Source: Bacteroidia bacterium (GTDB taxonomy: Bacteria > Bacteroidota > Bacteroidia > J057 > JAIXKT01). Taken from it: a DNA stretch of 41,619 bases. A model generated the notes under the pieces. It worked only from the letters and a program-made list of their open reading frames with translations. It did not search any database and was not told the DNA's origin. This document shows positions 1 through 8,676 of the stretch, in pieces (within the stretch, counting starts at the first letter, position 1; each line of letters starts with the position of its first letter). The stretch is from contig JAIXKT010000007.1 of the NCBI GenBank assembly GCA_026932145.1, forward strand, positions 113,717 through 155,335. The letters run 5' to 3'. The position numbers were made by a program, and so were the translations under genes.

Positions 1-820
1 GTATATTGCTGATTATTAATCAGATAATTAAGCAAGTATGAAAGCCTACCCAACCAACCTAACTGATATTCAGTACGAAGCTATTGAAAAAATAGTAAAT
101 GATAACAGGAAAAGAAAGCATCCTTTAAGATGTATTGTAGACGCATTATTGTACATCACCAAAACTGGTGTTCAATGGAGATTGCTGCCTAAAGATTTCC
201 CTAAGTGGCAACTCGTTTATTATTATTTCAGAAAATGGACAGCAGAAGGGCTTATTGAAGAAATACATGATTTTTTGCGTGATAAGTTAAGAAAGGAAAA
301 AGGAAAACATGTTTCACCAAGTCTTGGATTAATTGATAGTCAAACTGTTAAAACTTGTTCTTTCTCGTTATCAAACGGTTATGACGGAAACAAGAAAATT
401 AAAGGAAGAAAAAGACATATTATTACTGACACATTCGGATTTATTATAGCTATTGTGATTCATAACGCTGATATTCAGGACAGAGAAGGAGCTAAATATG
501 TTCTTGAAGAATTAAGATATAAGTACCCTAGATTGACAAAAATATTGGCAGATCAAGGTTATACCGGTAACTTAGCTGAATGGATTTTAAAAAGTTTGAA
601 TTACACTTTGGAAATTGTAAAAAAAGTGGCAGGAATTAGTGGATTTAATGTCTTACCCAAGAGATGGATAGTTGAACGAACTTTTGGATGGCTTGGTTTT
701 CAACGAAGATTGGTTAATGACTATGAATTCCACCCCGAATGCAGTACAAGCTTTGTGCACTTAGCTATGATTAGAATTATGCTTAACAGAATAAAAAAAT
801 AAATTTTAAACAACCTCTAA
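1..820 (+). mobile_element. IS5-family insertion sequence, right part
   Basis: A transposase gene fills almost the whole segment. After its stop, the run ATTTTAAACAACCTC (803-817) looks like a right terminal inverted repeat, because IS5-family ends often read GAGGTTGTTTAAAA outward-in; TAA at 818-820 could be the target duplication. The matching left end (GAGGTTGTTT...) is not present in bases 1-37, so the left end probably lies outside the window. Boundaries are inferred, not proven. Confidence 0.6.
38..802 (+). CDS. IS5-family DDE transposase
   Basis: Full-length 254-residue transposase of the IS5 family in a single reading frame. An N-terminal DUF4096-like region with the motif TGVQWRLLP (residues 43-51) precedes the DDE catalytic domain. 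The likely catalytic triad is D100 (LIDSQTVK), D172 (ADQGYTG) and E213 (VERTFGW), with the expected RKRH and DxQD stretches between them. Many relatives in this family need a programmed frameshift between two ORFs; this one does not. The frame is intact and ends with the usual basic tail, so the element could still be active if its left end exists. It lies upstream of a housekeeping carboxylase gene in the same orientation and could add readthrough transcription. Confidence 0.9.
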   Translation: MKAYPTNLTDIQYEAIEKIVNDNRKRKHPLRCIVDALLYITKTGVQWRLLPKDFPKWQLVYYYFRKWTAEGLIEEIHDFLRDKLRKEKGKHVSPSLGLIDSQTVKTCSFSLSNGYDGNKKIKGRKRHIITDTFGFIIAIVIHNADIQDREGAKYVLEELRYKYPRLTKILADQGYTGNLAEWILKSLNYTLEIVKKVAGISGFNVLPKRWIVERTFGWLGFQRRLVNDYEFHPECSTSFVHLAMIRIMLNRIKK

Positions 821-836
821 GTAACTTTAACAATTT

Positions 837-980
837 ATGTCAGAAGTCAAACTAACAATTACCTACCCTCACATTGCCAAAGCACAAAAAAATCCAAAAA
901 TGGGCGGAAAAAGGACGGGGTTAGAATTGTTTGTGCGCTACTTAGCTTTTCCAAGAAACAAGAGAGTCATGGTTATATGA
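837..980 (+). CDS. small orphan ORF next to the IS end
   Basis: An ATG at 837 opens a 47-residue frame (starting MSEVKLTITYPHIAKAQ and ending KRVMVI) that stops with TGA at 978-980. It begins 17 nt after the presumed IS end and reads away from it. The sequence TAACTTTA just upstream resembles a weak Bacteroidota -7 box. I recognise no family. It may be a small gene, the 5' remnant of a gene broken near the insertion, or chance. The rest of the 803-1090 gap shows only the promoter-like motif before accC. Confidence 0.2.
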   Translation: MSEVKLTITYPHIAKAQKNPKMGGKRTGLELFVRYLAFPRNKRVMVI

Positions 981-1071
981 TAGCAAAAAAGATTTACTAA
1001 CGAAACCATAGCTTTCTGAACCCTAACCCAAAGTTTAAAACAAAAAAAGTTCAAGTCAGTTCAATTCTATT

Positions 1072-1079
1072 TAACTTTG
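1072..1079 (+). promoter_or_regulatory. -7 box (TAACTTTG) of the first biotin carboxylase gene
   Basis: TAACTTTG matches the Bacteroidota -7 consensus TAnnTTTG exactly and ends 11 nt before the ATG at 1091. No clear TTTG -33 element stands at the expected distance. The predicted transcript would have a leader of only about 5 nt. Confidence 0.5.
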
Positions 1080-1090
1080 CTGCATTAGGG

Positions 1091-2578
1091 ATGAAAAGAT
1101 TATTGGTTGCAAACCGTGGGGAGATTGCCCTGCGAATTATGCGGACGGCGCGGGAGTTGGGTATAACCGTTATTGCAGTGTATTCTGAGGCTGATAGGAC
1201 TTCCCCCCATGTGCGTTATGCCGATGAAGCCTTTTGCTTAGGAGAGGCTGCTTCGGCTCAATCCTATTTACGAGGTGATGCAATTATTGAATTGTGCCAA
1301 AAACACCAAATTGATGCGATTCATCCGGGCTACGGTTTTTTGTCTGAAAATGCCGGTTTTGCGCGTAAAGTCAGGGAGGCCGGAATCACATTTATTGGCC
1401 CAAGTGCTGAATCTATGGAAACTATGGGTAGCAAAATTGCCGCAAAACAAGCTGTTCGTAAATATGGAGTTCCGTTAGTACCCGGCGTAGATGAAGCCGT
1501 TTTAGATGTTCAAACAGGGAAAAAAATAGCTCAAGAAATTGGTTATCCAGTGCTAATCAAGGCATCAGCCGGCGGTGGCGGAAAAGGTATGCGCATAGTA
1601 CAAGACCCAGAAACTTTTGAGGAGCAGATGAACTTAGCCATATCAGAAGCTATTAATGCCTTTGGGGACGGCTCTGTGTTCATCGAACGTTATGTAGCAT
1701 CTCCCCGTCATATCGAAATTCAGGTATTGGGAGATCTACATGGAAACATTGTGTATCTATTTGAGCGTGAATGCTCTGTGCAACGCCGCCACCAAAAAGT
1801 AATAGAAGAAGCACCTTCATCTATTTTGTCTCCAGAACTCCGAAAAGCAATGGGCGAAGCCGCTGTAAATGCTTGTCGCGCTTGTAATTACTTTAATGCC
1901 GGCACCGTTGAATTTTTGGTAGATGAAAACCTAAACTTCTACTTTTTAGAGATGAACACTCGCTTGCAGGTAGAACATCCTGTAACAGAGATGATTACCG
2001 GATTAGATTTAGTAGCGGAGCAAATCCGTATTGCAGAAGGCAACCCGCTTACGTTTTCGCAAGAAGACCTCAAGATAAACGGACATTCGCTGGAAATTCG
2101 CGTTTATGCCGAAGACCCACTAAATAAATTTTTACCGGATATTGGTACGCTAACCGTCTATAATCGTCCGGCAGGGCCGGGAATCCGTGTTGATGACGGC
2201 TTTGAAGAAGGAATGAACATTCCGGTTTATTATGATCCAATGATTGCTAAGCTAATCGTACACGCACCTGACCGTAAGGCAGCCATCCAAAAAATGATCA
2301 GAGCTATTGATGAATACCAAATCGTGGGGGTAAAAAATACCCTTGACTTCTGTAAATTTGTGCTGAATCATCCGGCATTTGTGTCCGGAAACTTTGACAC
2401 TCACTTTGTCCAAAAATATTTTGATCCAGAAAATTTACATCCTGAATTAACTGAAAATGAAATTATAGCAGGATTATTGTTAGCACAGCAGTTCTTGCAA
2501 AAACAGCATCAGAATATCCAACCCCTAAATAACACAACTACTGCTTCGGATTCTAATTGGAGACGAAACAGGACATAA
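1091..2578 (+). CDS. accC: biotin carboxylase, stand-alone paralogue
   Basis: ATP-dependent carboxylation of biotin on a carrier protein, the first half-reaction of an acyl-CoA carboxylase. All three biotin carboxylase segments are present in 495 residues: N-terminal [15 protein letters not shown], the ATP-grasp glycine loop GGGGKGM (161-167), the RRHQKVIEEAPS and [14 protein letters not shown] active-site motifs, and the C-domain EIRVYAEDP. A C-terminal tail of about 40 residues, ending rich in N, Q and T, exceeds the other copy at 5193 (449 residues). Here the gene is followed by a lipoprotein, not by a carrier or carboxyltransferase. It may serve a propionyl- or methylcrotonyl-CoA carboxylase rather than the acetyl-CoA enzyme; that is inference from the paralogy. 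Confidence 0.85.
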   Translation: MKRLLVANRGEIALRIMRTARELGITVIAVYSEADRTSPHVRYADEAFCLGEAASAQSYLRGDAIIELCQKHQIDAIHPGYGFLSENAGFARKVREAGITFIGPSAESMETMGSKIAAKQAVRKYGVPLVPGVDEAVLDVQTGKKIAQEIGYPVLIKASAGGGGKGMRIVQDPETFEEQMNLAISEAINAFGDGSVFIERYVASPRHIEIQVLGDLHGNIVYLFERECSVQRRHQKVIEEAPSSILSPELRKAMGEAAVNACRACNYFNAGTVEFLVDENLNFYFLEMNTRLQVEHPVTEMITGLDLVAEQIRIAEGNPLTFSQEDLKINGHSLEIRVYAEDPLNKFLPDIGTLTVYNRPAGPGIRVDDGFEEGMNIPVYYDPMIAKLIVHAPDRKAAIQKMIRAIDEYQIVGVKNTLDFCKFVLNHPAFVSGNFDTHFVQKYFDPENLHPELTENEIIAGLLLAQQFLQKQHQNIQPLNNTTTASDSNWRRNRT

Positions 2579-4473
2579 ACCATTTTTCTTATTTTTTGAA
2601 TTTGACTATCGAATTTATCCCGTTAATTGTTCGTTATATAACAAAAAGAAGTTGCGCTATATTAGCGTTTATAGGTATTTTTTTTAATATAACCGGTTGT
2701 TATTCAAAACCATGTAAGTCATGCCCTGAGTATATTCAGGCTTTTTTGCAGTATAAGACACATTATCCATTTATTCATTACCGGCAGAATTATTGGCAGT
2801 GGAAGGATGTGCAGGCGGTTCAGCCTTTTTTTGAGGCTTTAAAGCATACAGATTCACAAAAGGTTAAGATAGTTCATATTGGGGATTCCCACGTTCAGGC
2901 AGATGTCTTTACTGGATTTATCAGGGGGAGGCTGCAAGATATTTTTGGCAATGGTGGGCGCGGGCTGGTTTTTCCCTATGCGGCTGCGAGGACGCACTCC
3001 GCCGTTGATTACCTTACTTATGTTACTGGAAAATGGGAATACGCTAAAAATATTCATTATGAGCCCAAATTTTCACTGGGGCTTACTGGCGTTACCATAA
3101 GAACCCAAGATCAACGGGCAACATTCCGCTTTAACTTTCATTCAAATACAGCTAAGACCGCTAAAACGCTGCTGAAAATATATCACCCGCAAAACAAAAC
3201 CGGCTCTTTTATACTAAATCTAAAAACCAGCCCTACGGAACTCCCTATAAAAATCAACTTGGACACCGCAGACACAGCACTTCCTTACACAAAACTGTTA
3301 TTTGATAAACCCATAGACTGGTTAGAAGGAAGTTTTTCAGGATCAAATGGAGGCTATTTCTTTGAAACATACGGATTTAGCTTAGAAAATCCAGAAGAAA
3401 CTGGTATTTTGTATCATTCAGTAGGGATTAATGGCGCGGGTTTATACAGCATCTTAGCGCAAGATTTAATGGCTAATCAAATCGCTGAAATTAACCCAAA
3501 CTTGGTTGTAATAGACTTAGGTGCAAACGATTATTATGGAAGCAACATTAACGAAATTGAATACGAGCAAAATTTACGAAAAATCATCCAAAACATTCGT
3601 GAAGCCTGCCCTAATACTTCATTCTTGATTGGATGCTCGCAGGATATTTACCGCTATCATTACAACATCACCGATTGCGAAAAAGCCTCCCAGATTGCAC
3701 AAAAAGTTGCCTTTGACCTTAACTGCGCTTTCTATGACTACTACAACGTTGCCGGAGGAAAAAACGTAATGTTAGAATGGGAAAACTACCAATTAGCTAA
3801 AAGAGATAGAGTACACCTAACAAACGAAGGTTATTTGAATAGAGGAGAACTCTTTGCAAATGCTTTATTAACATCTTATTATGCTTATTTAAAAAACGAA
3901 AATCCGGTTAATTTACAGATTAATGAAAGTATTATGGATGACTCTACCGATAATATTACCCGACCCGAAATGAATACAGACAGTTTAGGGGTTACGGTTT
4001 TCTTTGCCAAACAAAATATTACTAAACCAGTATCTACCTATAAAAATCCATATATGAATACGGCTACGTATGTTGCCAGAACGACCCGAAGTTCCACCCA
4101 CACCGTACAGCACGGAGAAAACTTAGGTGCTATCGCCCAAAAATATCATGTTTCCGTAAAAAATATAATGCTCTGGAATAACCTGCGCAATACGACAATT
4201 TTTCCAAAACAAAAACTAATTATCCAGCTTCCGCCTACTAACCAATTTCAGCCCAGAACGCCTACAACACAAACAAAACCTCCAGCTACCAGCCAAACAA
4301 CAACTCCAAATTCAACCCAAAAGAGCTTAAAACCAACTCAATATACGGTAAAAAATGGTGATAATCTATGGATTATTGCTAAAAAGCACGGAACTACCGT
4401 TGAAAAAATACAAAAACTAAATCCTAAAATAGGATCAACCCTAAGAGTTGGCCAGATAATATTGATACCGTAG
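2557..4473 (+). CDS. SGNH/GDSL-type hydrolase lipoprotein with two LysM domains
   Basis: Probable cell-envelope esterase anchored by lipid and by peptidoglycan-binding LysM domains. A hydrophobic stretch (about 31-47) ends in the lipobox ITGC (C48). The SGNH blocks follow: HIGDSH with nucleophile S111, GAND near 322-325, and DRVH (416-419) supplying the Asp/His pair. Two LysM repeats lie at about 514-558 and 594-638, joined by a Pro/Thr/Gln-rich linker. No ATG occurs at the N-terminus: the first possible start is TTG at 2557, overlapping the end of accC by 22 nt, and further TTGs lie at 2596 and 2602. An O-acetylesterase acting on peptidoglycan fits the LysM domains, but the substrate is inferred. 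The exact start is uncertain. Confidence 0.8.
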   Translation: METKQDINHFSYFLNLTIEFIPLIVRYITKRSCAILAFIGIFFNITGCYSKPCKSCPEYIQAFLQYKTHYPFIHYRQNYWQWKDVQAVQPFFEALKHTDSQKVKIVHIGDSHVQADVFTGFIRGRLQDIFGNGGRGLVFPYAAARTHSAVDYLTYVTGKWEYAKNIHYEPKFSLGLTGVTIRTQDQRATFRFNFHSNTAKTAKTLLKIYHPQNKTGSFILNLKTSPTELPIKINLDTADTALPYTKLLFDKPIDWLEGSFSGSNGGYFFETYGFSLENPEETGILYHSVGINGAGLYSILAQDLMANQIAEINPNLVVIDLGANDYYGSNINEIEYEQNLRKIIQNIREACPNTSFLIGCSQDIYRYHYNITDCEKASQIAQKVAFDLNCAFYDYYNVAGGKNVMLEWENYQLAKRDRVHLTNEGYLNRGELFANALLTSYYAYLKNENPVNLQINESIMDDSTDNITRPEMNTDSLGVTVFFAKQNITKPVSTYKNPYMNTATYVARTTRSSTHTVQHGENLGAIAQKYHVSVKNIMLWNNLRNTTIFPKQKLIIQLPPTNQFQPRTPTTQTKPPATSQTTTPNSTQKSLKPTQYTVKNGDNLWIIAKKHGTTVEKIQKLNPKIGSTLRVGQIILIP

Positions 4474-4637
4474 AGATTATCAGCAGAAATTGCTTGCTAA
4501 CTTACCTTAGTTCATTAAATTTAATATCATAAATCAGCCAAAAGAGATTTATACTTATAGTTGCTAAATTACCCGTTAACAAAACCCTAAACACAAACAA
4601 AGTTTTAGAAAATACTTTACTTTAAAGTTGGATTTTG

Positions 4638-4645
4638 TATTTTTG
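4638..4645 (+). promoter_or_regulatory. -7 box (TATTTTTG) of accBC
   Basis: TATTTTTG fits TAnnTTTG and ends 18 nt before the accB ATG at 4664. It lies inside the open frame that extends upstream of accB from a TTG at 4628, which argues that the extension is not translated. A weak CTTT sits 19 nt upstream. Confidence 0.5.
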
Positions 4646-4663
4646 GCGCGTAAATTAACTTTT

Positions 4664-5155
4664 ATGGACTATAAAGCAATCCAGGAGATTCTTCGTTTTG
4701 TAAACGAATCAGAACTTGCAGAGGTAGAAATTGAGCATAAAGACTTTAAAATCAAGGTTAAAAGAAAGTCAGAACCTGTAATTATTGCGTCTCAACCGGC
4801 TGTTTCACCAACGGTAGTTTCTGTTCCGGAAACTAAACCAGTTCATCAGATACCAGTTACGCCAGCTATTTCTATCCCGGAAACCACAACTTCTTCGCAG
4901 CCAAAACCCTCTAAAAATTATATTTTTAAATCACCTTTGATTGGTACATATTACAAATCTCCCGGGCCAGATAAAGATCCTTTTGTAAAAGTTGGCGATG
5001 TTATTCACAAAGGAACAGTGCTGTGCATTGTAGAAGCCATGAAGCTATTTAATGAAATAGAGTCAGACATAGAAGGCCGTATAGTCAATATTTTGGTTGA
5101 TAATGCCAGCCCTGTAGAATATGATCAGGCTTTGTTTGAAATAGAACTCTCCTGA
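4664..5155 (+). CDS. accB: acetyl-CoA carboxylase biotin carboxyl carrier protein
   Basis: Carries the biotin cofactor between the biotin carboxylase and carboxyltransferase sites. The C-terminal biotinyl domain has the acceptor lysine in [13 protein letters not shown], followed by the usual [25 protein letters not shown] Pro/Thr/Val-rich linker joins it to the N-terminal segment [12 protein letters not shown], which is typical of AccB. I chose ATG 4664 over the upstream TTG at 4628 because family members start here and because a promoter box lies within the 12 extra codons. The protein is then 163 residues, normal for AccB. It is followed 37 nt later by accC, the classic accBC pair. Confidence 0.93.
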   Translation: MDYKAIQEILRFVNESELAEVEIEHKDFKIKVKRKSEPVIIASQPAVSPTVVSVPETKPVHQIPVTPAISIPETTTSSQPKPSKNYIFKSPLIGTYYKSPGPDKDPFVKVGDVIHKGTVLCIVEAMKLFNEIESDIEGRIVNILVDNASPVEYDQALFEIELS

Positions 5156-5192
5156 TAAAGTTACGGTAAGTAGTAATTATAAGCAAAAAGTT

Positions 5193-6542
5193 GTGTTTAA
5201 GAAGATTTTGATTGCCAATCGGGGTGAAATTGCCTTACGTATTGTGCGCACGTGTCGGGAGATGGGAATAGAGACGGTAGCGGTGTATTCTACTGCGGAT
5301 AAAGATAGCTTGCACGTCCGTTTTGCCGATGAGGCTGTGTGCATTGGTCCACCTCCAAGCCGAGATAGCTACCTAAATATGCAAAATATTATTTCGGCAG
5401 CAGAAATTTGCGGAGTAGATGGAATCCACCCGGGATACGGCTTCCTTTCTGAAAATGCACGTTTTTCCCAACTTTGCCAAGAATACGGAATCAAGTTTAT
5501 TGGTCCGCCTCCCGGAGTAATTGCTATTATGGGCGATAAAGCTACGGCCAAAGATACGATGCGTAAAGCAAATGTGCCGGTAGTACCGGGTTCTGACGGC
5601 TTAATATTAAACCCACAAGAAGGAAAAAAAATTGCAGATGCAATCGGGTATCCTGTAATCATAAAAGCCACAGCCGGCGGCGGCGGAAAAGGAATGCGCC
5701 TCGTTTGGAAACCAGAGGACTTTTATGACTCCTTTAATATGGCGCAGCAGGAAGCATTAGCCGCTTTCTCAAATGATGGTGTTTATATCGAAAAATATAT
5801 TGAAAAGCCAAGACACATTGAAATTCAGGTAGTTGGAGATCAATATGGTAACGTCTGCCATCTTTCAGAAAGAGATTGTTCTATTCAGCGAAGACATCAG
5901 AAGTTGGTTGAAGAAGCACCCAGCCCGGCACTTACCCCCTCGTTACGCCACAAAATGGGTGAAGCAGCCGTAGCTGCCGCCAAATCCGTAAACTATGAAG
6001 GTCCGGGAACAATCGAGTTTCTATTAGATAAAAATGGAGACTTCTACTTCATGGAAATGAATACCCGAATTCAGGTAGAACACCCCGTTACGGAGGAAAT
6101 TTTCTTTTATGACCTCATAAAAGAACAAATTAAAGTAGCCGCAGGAGTTCCGGTATCCGGTAAGCATTATTATCCGGAAAATCGTTATGCTATGGAAGTG
6201 CGTATCAATGCCGAAGACCCGTTCAATGACTTTAGACCATGCCCCGGCAGGATTACTCAATTCCATAAGCCGGGCGGGCACGGTGTGCGAGTAGATACCC
6301 ACGTATATGCCGGATATATGATCCCACCTTACTATGACTCAATGATAGGAAAACTGATTGTTTCAGCTTTCTCCCGCGAAGAAGTTATTGATAAAATGTC
6401 CCGCGCATTAGATGAGTTCGTTATCGAAGGGATAAAAACAACCATTCCTTTTCACCAACGTCTGATGAAAAACGAAGCCTTTAAACGAGGAGATTTTTCT
6501 ACAAACTTTATTCAGGAACACTACCAAGAGTTATTAGGTTAA
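5193..6542 (+). CDS. accC: acetyl-CoA carboxylase biotin carboxylase subunit
   Basis: Catalytic subunit that carboxylates the biotin on AccB, feeding malonyl-CoA synthesis. The 449 residues match the usual AccC length. Motifs include [16 protein letters not shown] at the N-terminus, GGGGKGMR in the ATP-grasp lid, [19 protein letters not shown] and [14 protein letters not shown]. It starts with GTG at 5193, fixed by the invariant [13 protein letters not shown] start of the family. It is cotranscribed with accB. This is the copy most likely to serve fatty-acid synthesis; the copy at 1091 shares the same catalytic motifs but has a longer tail. Confidence 0.94.
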   Translation: MFKKILIANRGEIALRIVRTCREMGIETVAVYSTADKDSLHVRFADEAVCIGPPPSRDSYLNMQNIISAAEICGVDGIHPGYGFLSENARFSQLCQEYGIKFIGPPPGVIAIMGDKATAKDTMRKANVPVVPGSDGLILNPQEGKKIADAIGYPVIIKATAGGGGKGMRLVWKPEDFYDSFNMAQQEALAAFSNDGVYIEKYIEKPRHIEIQVVGDQYGNVCHLSERDCSIQRRHQKLVEEAPSPALTPSLRHKMGEAAVAAAKSVNYEGPGTIEFLLDKNGDFYFMEMNTRIQVEHPVTEEIFFYDLIKEQIKVAAGVPVSGKHYYPENRYAMEVRINAEDPFNDFRPCPGRITQFHKPGGHGVRVDTHVYAGYMIPPYYDSMIGKLIVSAFSREEVIDKMSRALDEFVIEGIKTTIPFHQRLMKNEAFKRGDFSTNFIQEHYQELLG

Positions 6543-6544
6543 TG

Positions 6545-6584
6545 TGCTGATAATAAGCATAAACTGATTGCTTTTAAATCAGCA
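6545..6584. terminator. possible terminator stem after accC
   Basis: TGCTGAT (6545-6551) pairs with ATCAGCA (6578-6584), and nested AAGCA (6555-6559) pairs with TGCTT (6569-6573). The structure begins 2 nt after the accC stop. There is no strong T-run, so this is tentative. Confidence 0.3.
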
Positions 6585-6720
6585 TTACCGACCAAAAGAA
6601 TCTATGGGTATAATCCCGCCGCATCAATAAATTTACCGTAGAACTTGTCCAAAAAACACAATCATTGCTTTTTATATTAGCGTATATTGCTAACGATATT
6701 CGGCTATTATAAAAATCAAG

Positions 6721-8604
6721 ATGAAACTTCCTGTTCACGACAAAAGATTTCTCTTTCTACTGTTGGCAATCACTATTGTTGTTGCCTTAGAAGTGTTGAG
6801 TATTATGGGGATTGACATTCCCATGCCGTATTCGCCTGTTATATTTGCTGTTTTTATCATTGGCATTGGTTATGAAATTTTGTGGAAAGGTGTAAAATCG
6901 GCCATAAGTTTTGATTTTTCCAGTATCAATTTGTTGATGCTTATTGCTGTTTTGGGGGCATTTTACTTAAAAGAATTTCCAGAGGCCGCAGTTGTAATTG
7001 TGTTGTATGTCTTAGGAGAGCGTCTTGAGGATATTGGTATCGAGAATAGCAAATCAGCATTGGATGAGTTGGTTAGTAAAGCCCCTAAGACAGCTTTTGT
7101 AAAAGCACAAAACGAATTTATTCAGATTGATAAAATACCGGTTGGTACTATTATTCAGGTGAAGCCCGGAGAAATGATTCCGCTTGACGGAAAAATTATT
7201 TCTGGAGAAACTGCCGTTGATGAAGCAGCTATTACCGGAGAGCCAATACCAAAAGATAAACACAACGGCGACAATGTTTTTGCCGGAACGCTTAACAAAA
7301 GTGGCTTTATAGAACTTGAGACTACCAAAATATCAGCCGATACAACTTTTTCAAAAATCATCCGTCTTACCTTTGAAGCCTCTGCTAATAAGAGCGATAC
7401 CCAAAAATTCATTCAGCAATTTTCTAAATACTATACTCCGTCTATCATTGTTCTGGCTGTTCTTCTTTTTATAATTCCTGTATTTGCGTTAGATCTTGAT
7501 ACAAATATTTGGTTACAACAAGCTATTACTTTGTTGGTTATAGCTTGCCCGTGTGCGTTGGTTATTTCTACTCCTGTTGCTATTTATGCAGCTATTGGCA
7601 ACGCATCTTCAAAAGGAGCATTGGTAAAAGGAGGTAAATACATTGAGGCACTGGCCGGCATCAAAGCTATTGCGTTAGATAAAACGCGGACAATTACTTT
7701 TGGGAATCCTGTGGTGAGTGATGTAATTCCTTTAAATGGTACAAGCCGTGAAGAGTTATTGGCTTGCACTGCCGGAGCCGAAATCTTTAGTGAACATCCA
7801 CTTGCGCAGGCAATCGTTGATGCCAGCCAAAAAGAAGGATTTGCACCACACCAAACGGAGCAGTTTAAAAGCATTATTGGAAAAGGAGCAACCGCAAAAT
7901 GCTTAGTTTGCGAAGATGAAACTATATTACTGGGGAAATTTTCTTATATTAAGGAACATGAAGAGATAAATCCAGAAACCGAAAAAATAGTAGAACAGCT
8001 TTCGCAGGATGGAAAAACAAGTGTAGTGGTGAGTTTTGGAAAAGGCGTTGCCGGAATAATCGCCCTTACAGACGAAATAAAACCAGACAGCATAACCGCA
8101 TTGAAAGAACTAAAAGATTTGCAGGTTGAACCCGTAATGCTGACCGGAGATAACGAAAAATCAGCACAATATGTGGCTAAACAAGTGGGGATTAACAAAA
8201 TCTTTGGCGAATTACTGCCTGAAAATAAAGCAGAAAAAATCAAAGAACTGTTGCAGCAATATCAAAAAGTAGCAATGGTTGGCGACGGGGTAAATGATGC
8301 GCCGGCATTAGCCCAAAGCACCGTTGGCATTGCTATGGGAGCATCTGGCAGCGACACCGCAATTGAAACAGCAAATATCGCCTTGATGAACGATAACCTC
8401 TCACTTATCCCATTTTTAGTTCGCCTCAGCCGCAAAACATTACAGCGGATAAAAATAAACACCATCGGAGCTATCACCGTAAAATTACTGTTCATCGTAT
8501 TAGCCTTTTTGGGTTACAGTAATTTAGTATTTGCCATCACGGCTGATGTGGGAGTTACATTGGTCGTGATTATACTAAGCCTAAGCCTGATGAGATTTAA
8601 ATAA
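6721..8604 (+). CDS. P1B-type heavy-metal-transporting ATPase with altered DKTGT motif
   Basis: A heavy-metal efflux ATPase of the Zn/Cd/Pb type, 627 residues, inner membrane. Visible parts are N-terminal membrane segments (no HMA metal-binding domain), the actuator loop TGEP (172-175), the metal-binding CPC (276-278), the HP motif (359-360), MLTGDN and MVGDGVNDAP. The phosphorylated aspartate D320 sits in DKTRT instead of the near-invariant DKTGT: codon 323 is CGG (7687-7689) where GGG would give Gly. The last membrane helix keeps ADVGVTL, but the usual following N-S-L-R pattern is replaced by L-S-L-S. The frame is otherwise intact. The protein may be inactive, altered in rate, or affected by one base error. 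Metal specificity is inferred from overall resemblance. Confidence 0.88.
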   Translation: MKLPVHDKRFLFLLLAITIVVALEVLSIMGIDIPMPYSPVIFAVFIIGIGYEILWKGVKSAISFDFSSINLLMLIAVLGAFYLKEFPEAAVVIVLYVLGERLEDIGIENSKSALDELVSKAPKTAFVKAQNEFIQIDKIPVGTIIQVKPGEMIPLDGKIISGETAVDEAAITGEPIPKDKHNGDNVFAGTLNKSGFIELETTKISADTTFSKIIRLTFEASANKSDTQKFIQQFSKYYTPSIIVLAVLLFIIPVFALDLDTNIWLQQAITLLVIACPCALVISTPVAIYAAIGNASSKGALVKGGKYIEALAGIKAIALDKTRTITFGNPVVSDVIPLNGTSREELLACTAGAEIFSEHPLAQAIVDASQKEGFAPHQTEQFKSIIGKGATAKCLVCEDETILLGKFSYIKEHEEINPETEKIVEQLSQDGKTSVVVSFGKGVAGIIALTDEIKPDSITALKELKDLQVEPVMLTGDNEKSAQYVAKQVGINKIFGELLPENKAEKIKELLQQYQKVAMVGDGVNDAPALAQSTVGIAMGASGSDTAIETANIALMNDNLSLIPFLVRLSRKTLQRIKINTIGAITVKLLFIVLAFLGYSNLVFAITADVGVTLVVIILSLSLMRFK

Positions 8605-8627
8605 AGTTAAGCCTTTGGGCACTGATT

Positions 8628-8653
8628 AAGCTATATCCTCCCTAAAATAGCTT
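8628..8653. terminator. probable bidirectional terminator between convergent genes
   Basis: AAGCTAT (8628-8634) and ATAGCTT (8647-8653) form a 7-bp stem with a 12-nt loop, midway between the ends of the ATPase gene (plus) and prmA (minus). Stem strength is modest. Confidence 0.35.
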
Positions 8654-8676
8654 GGTTTTATAGTCTTGCAAAAAAA

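Noticed and set aside
1-820. Composite transposon or genomic island starting at the IS element
   Set aside because: Only one IS is visible and everything downstream looks like ordinary chromosomal genes.
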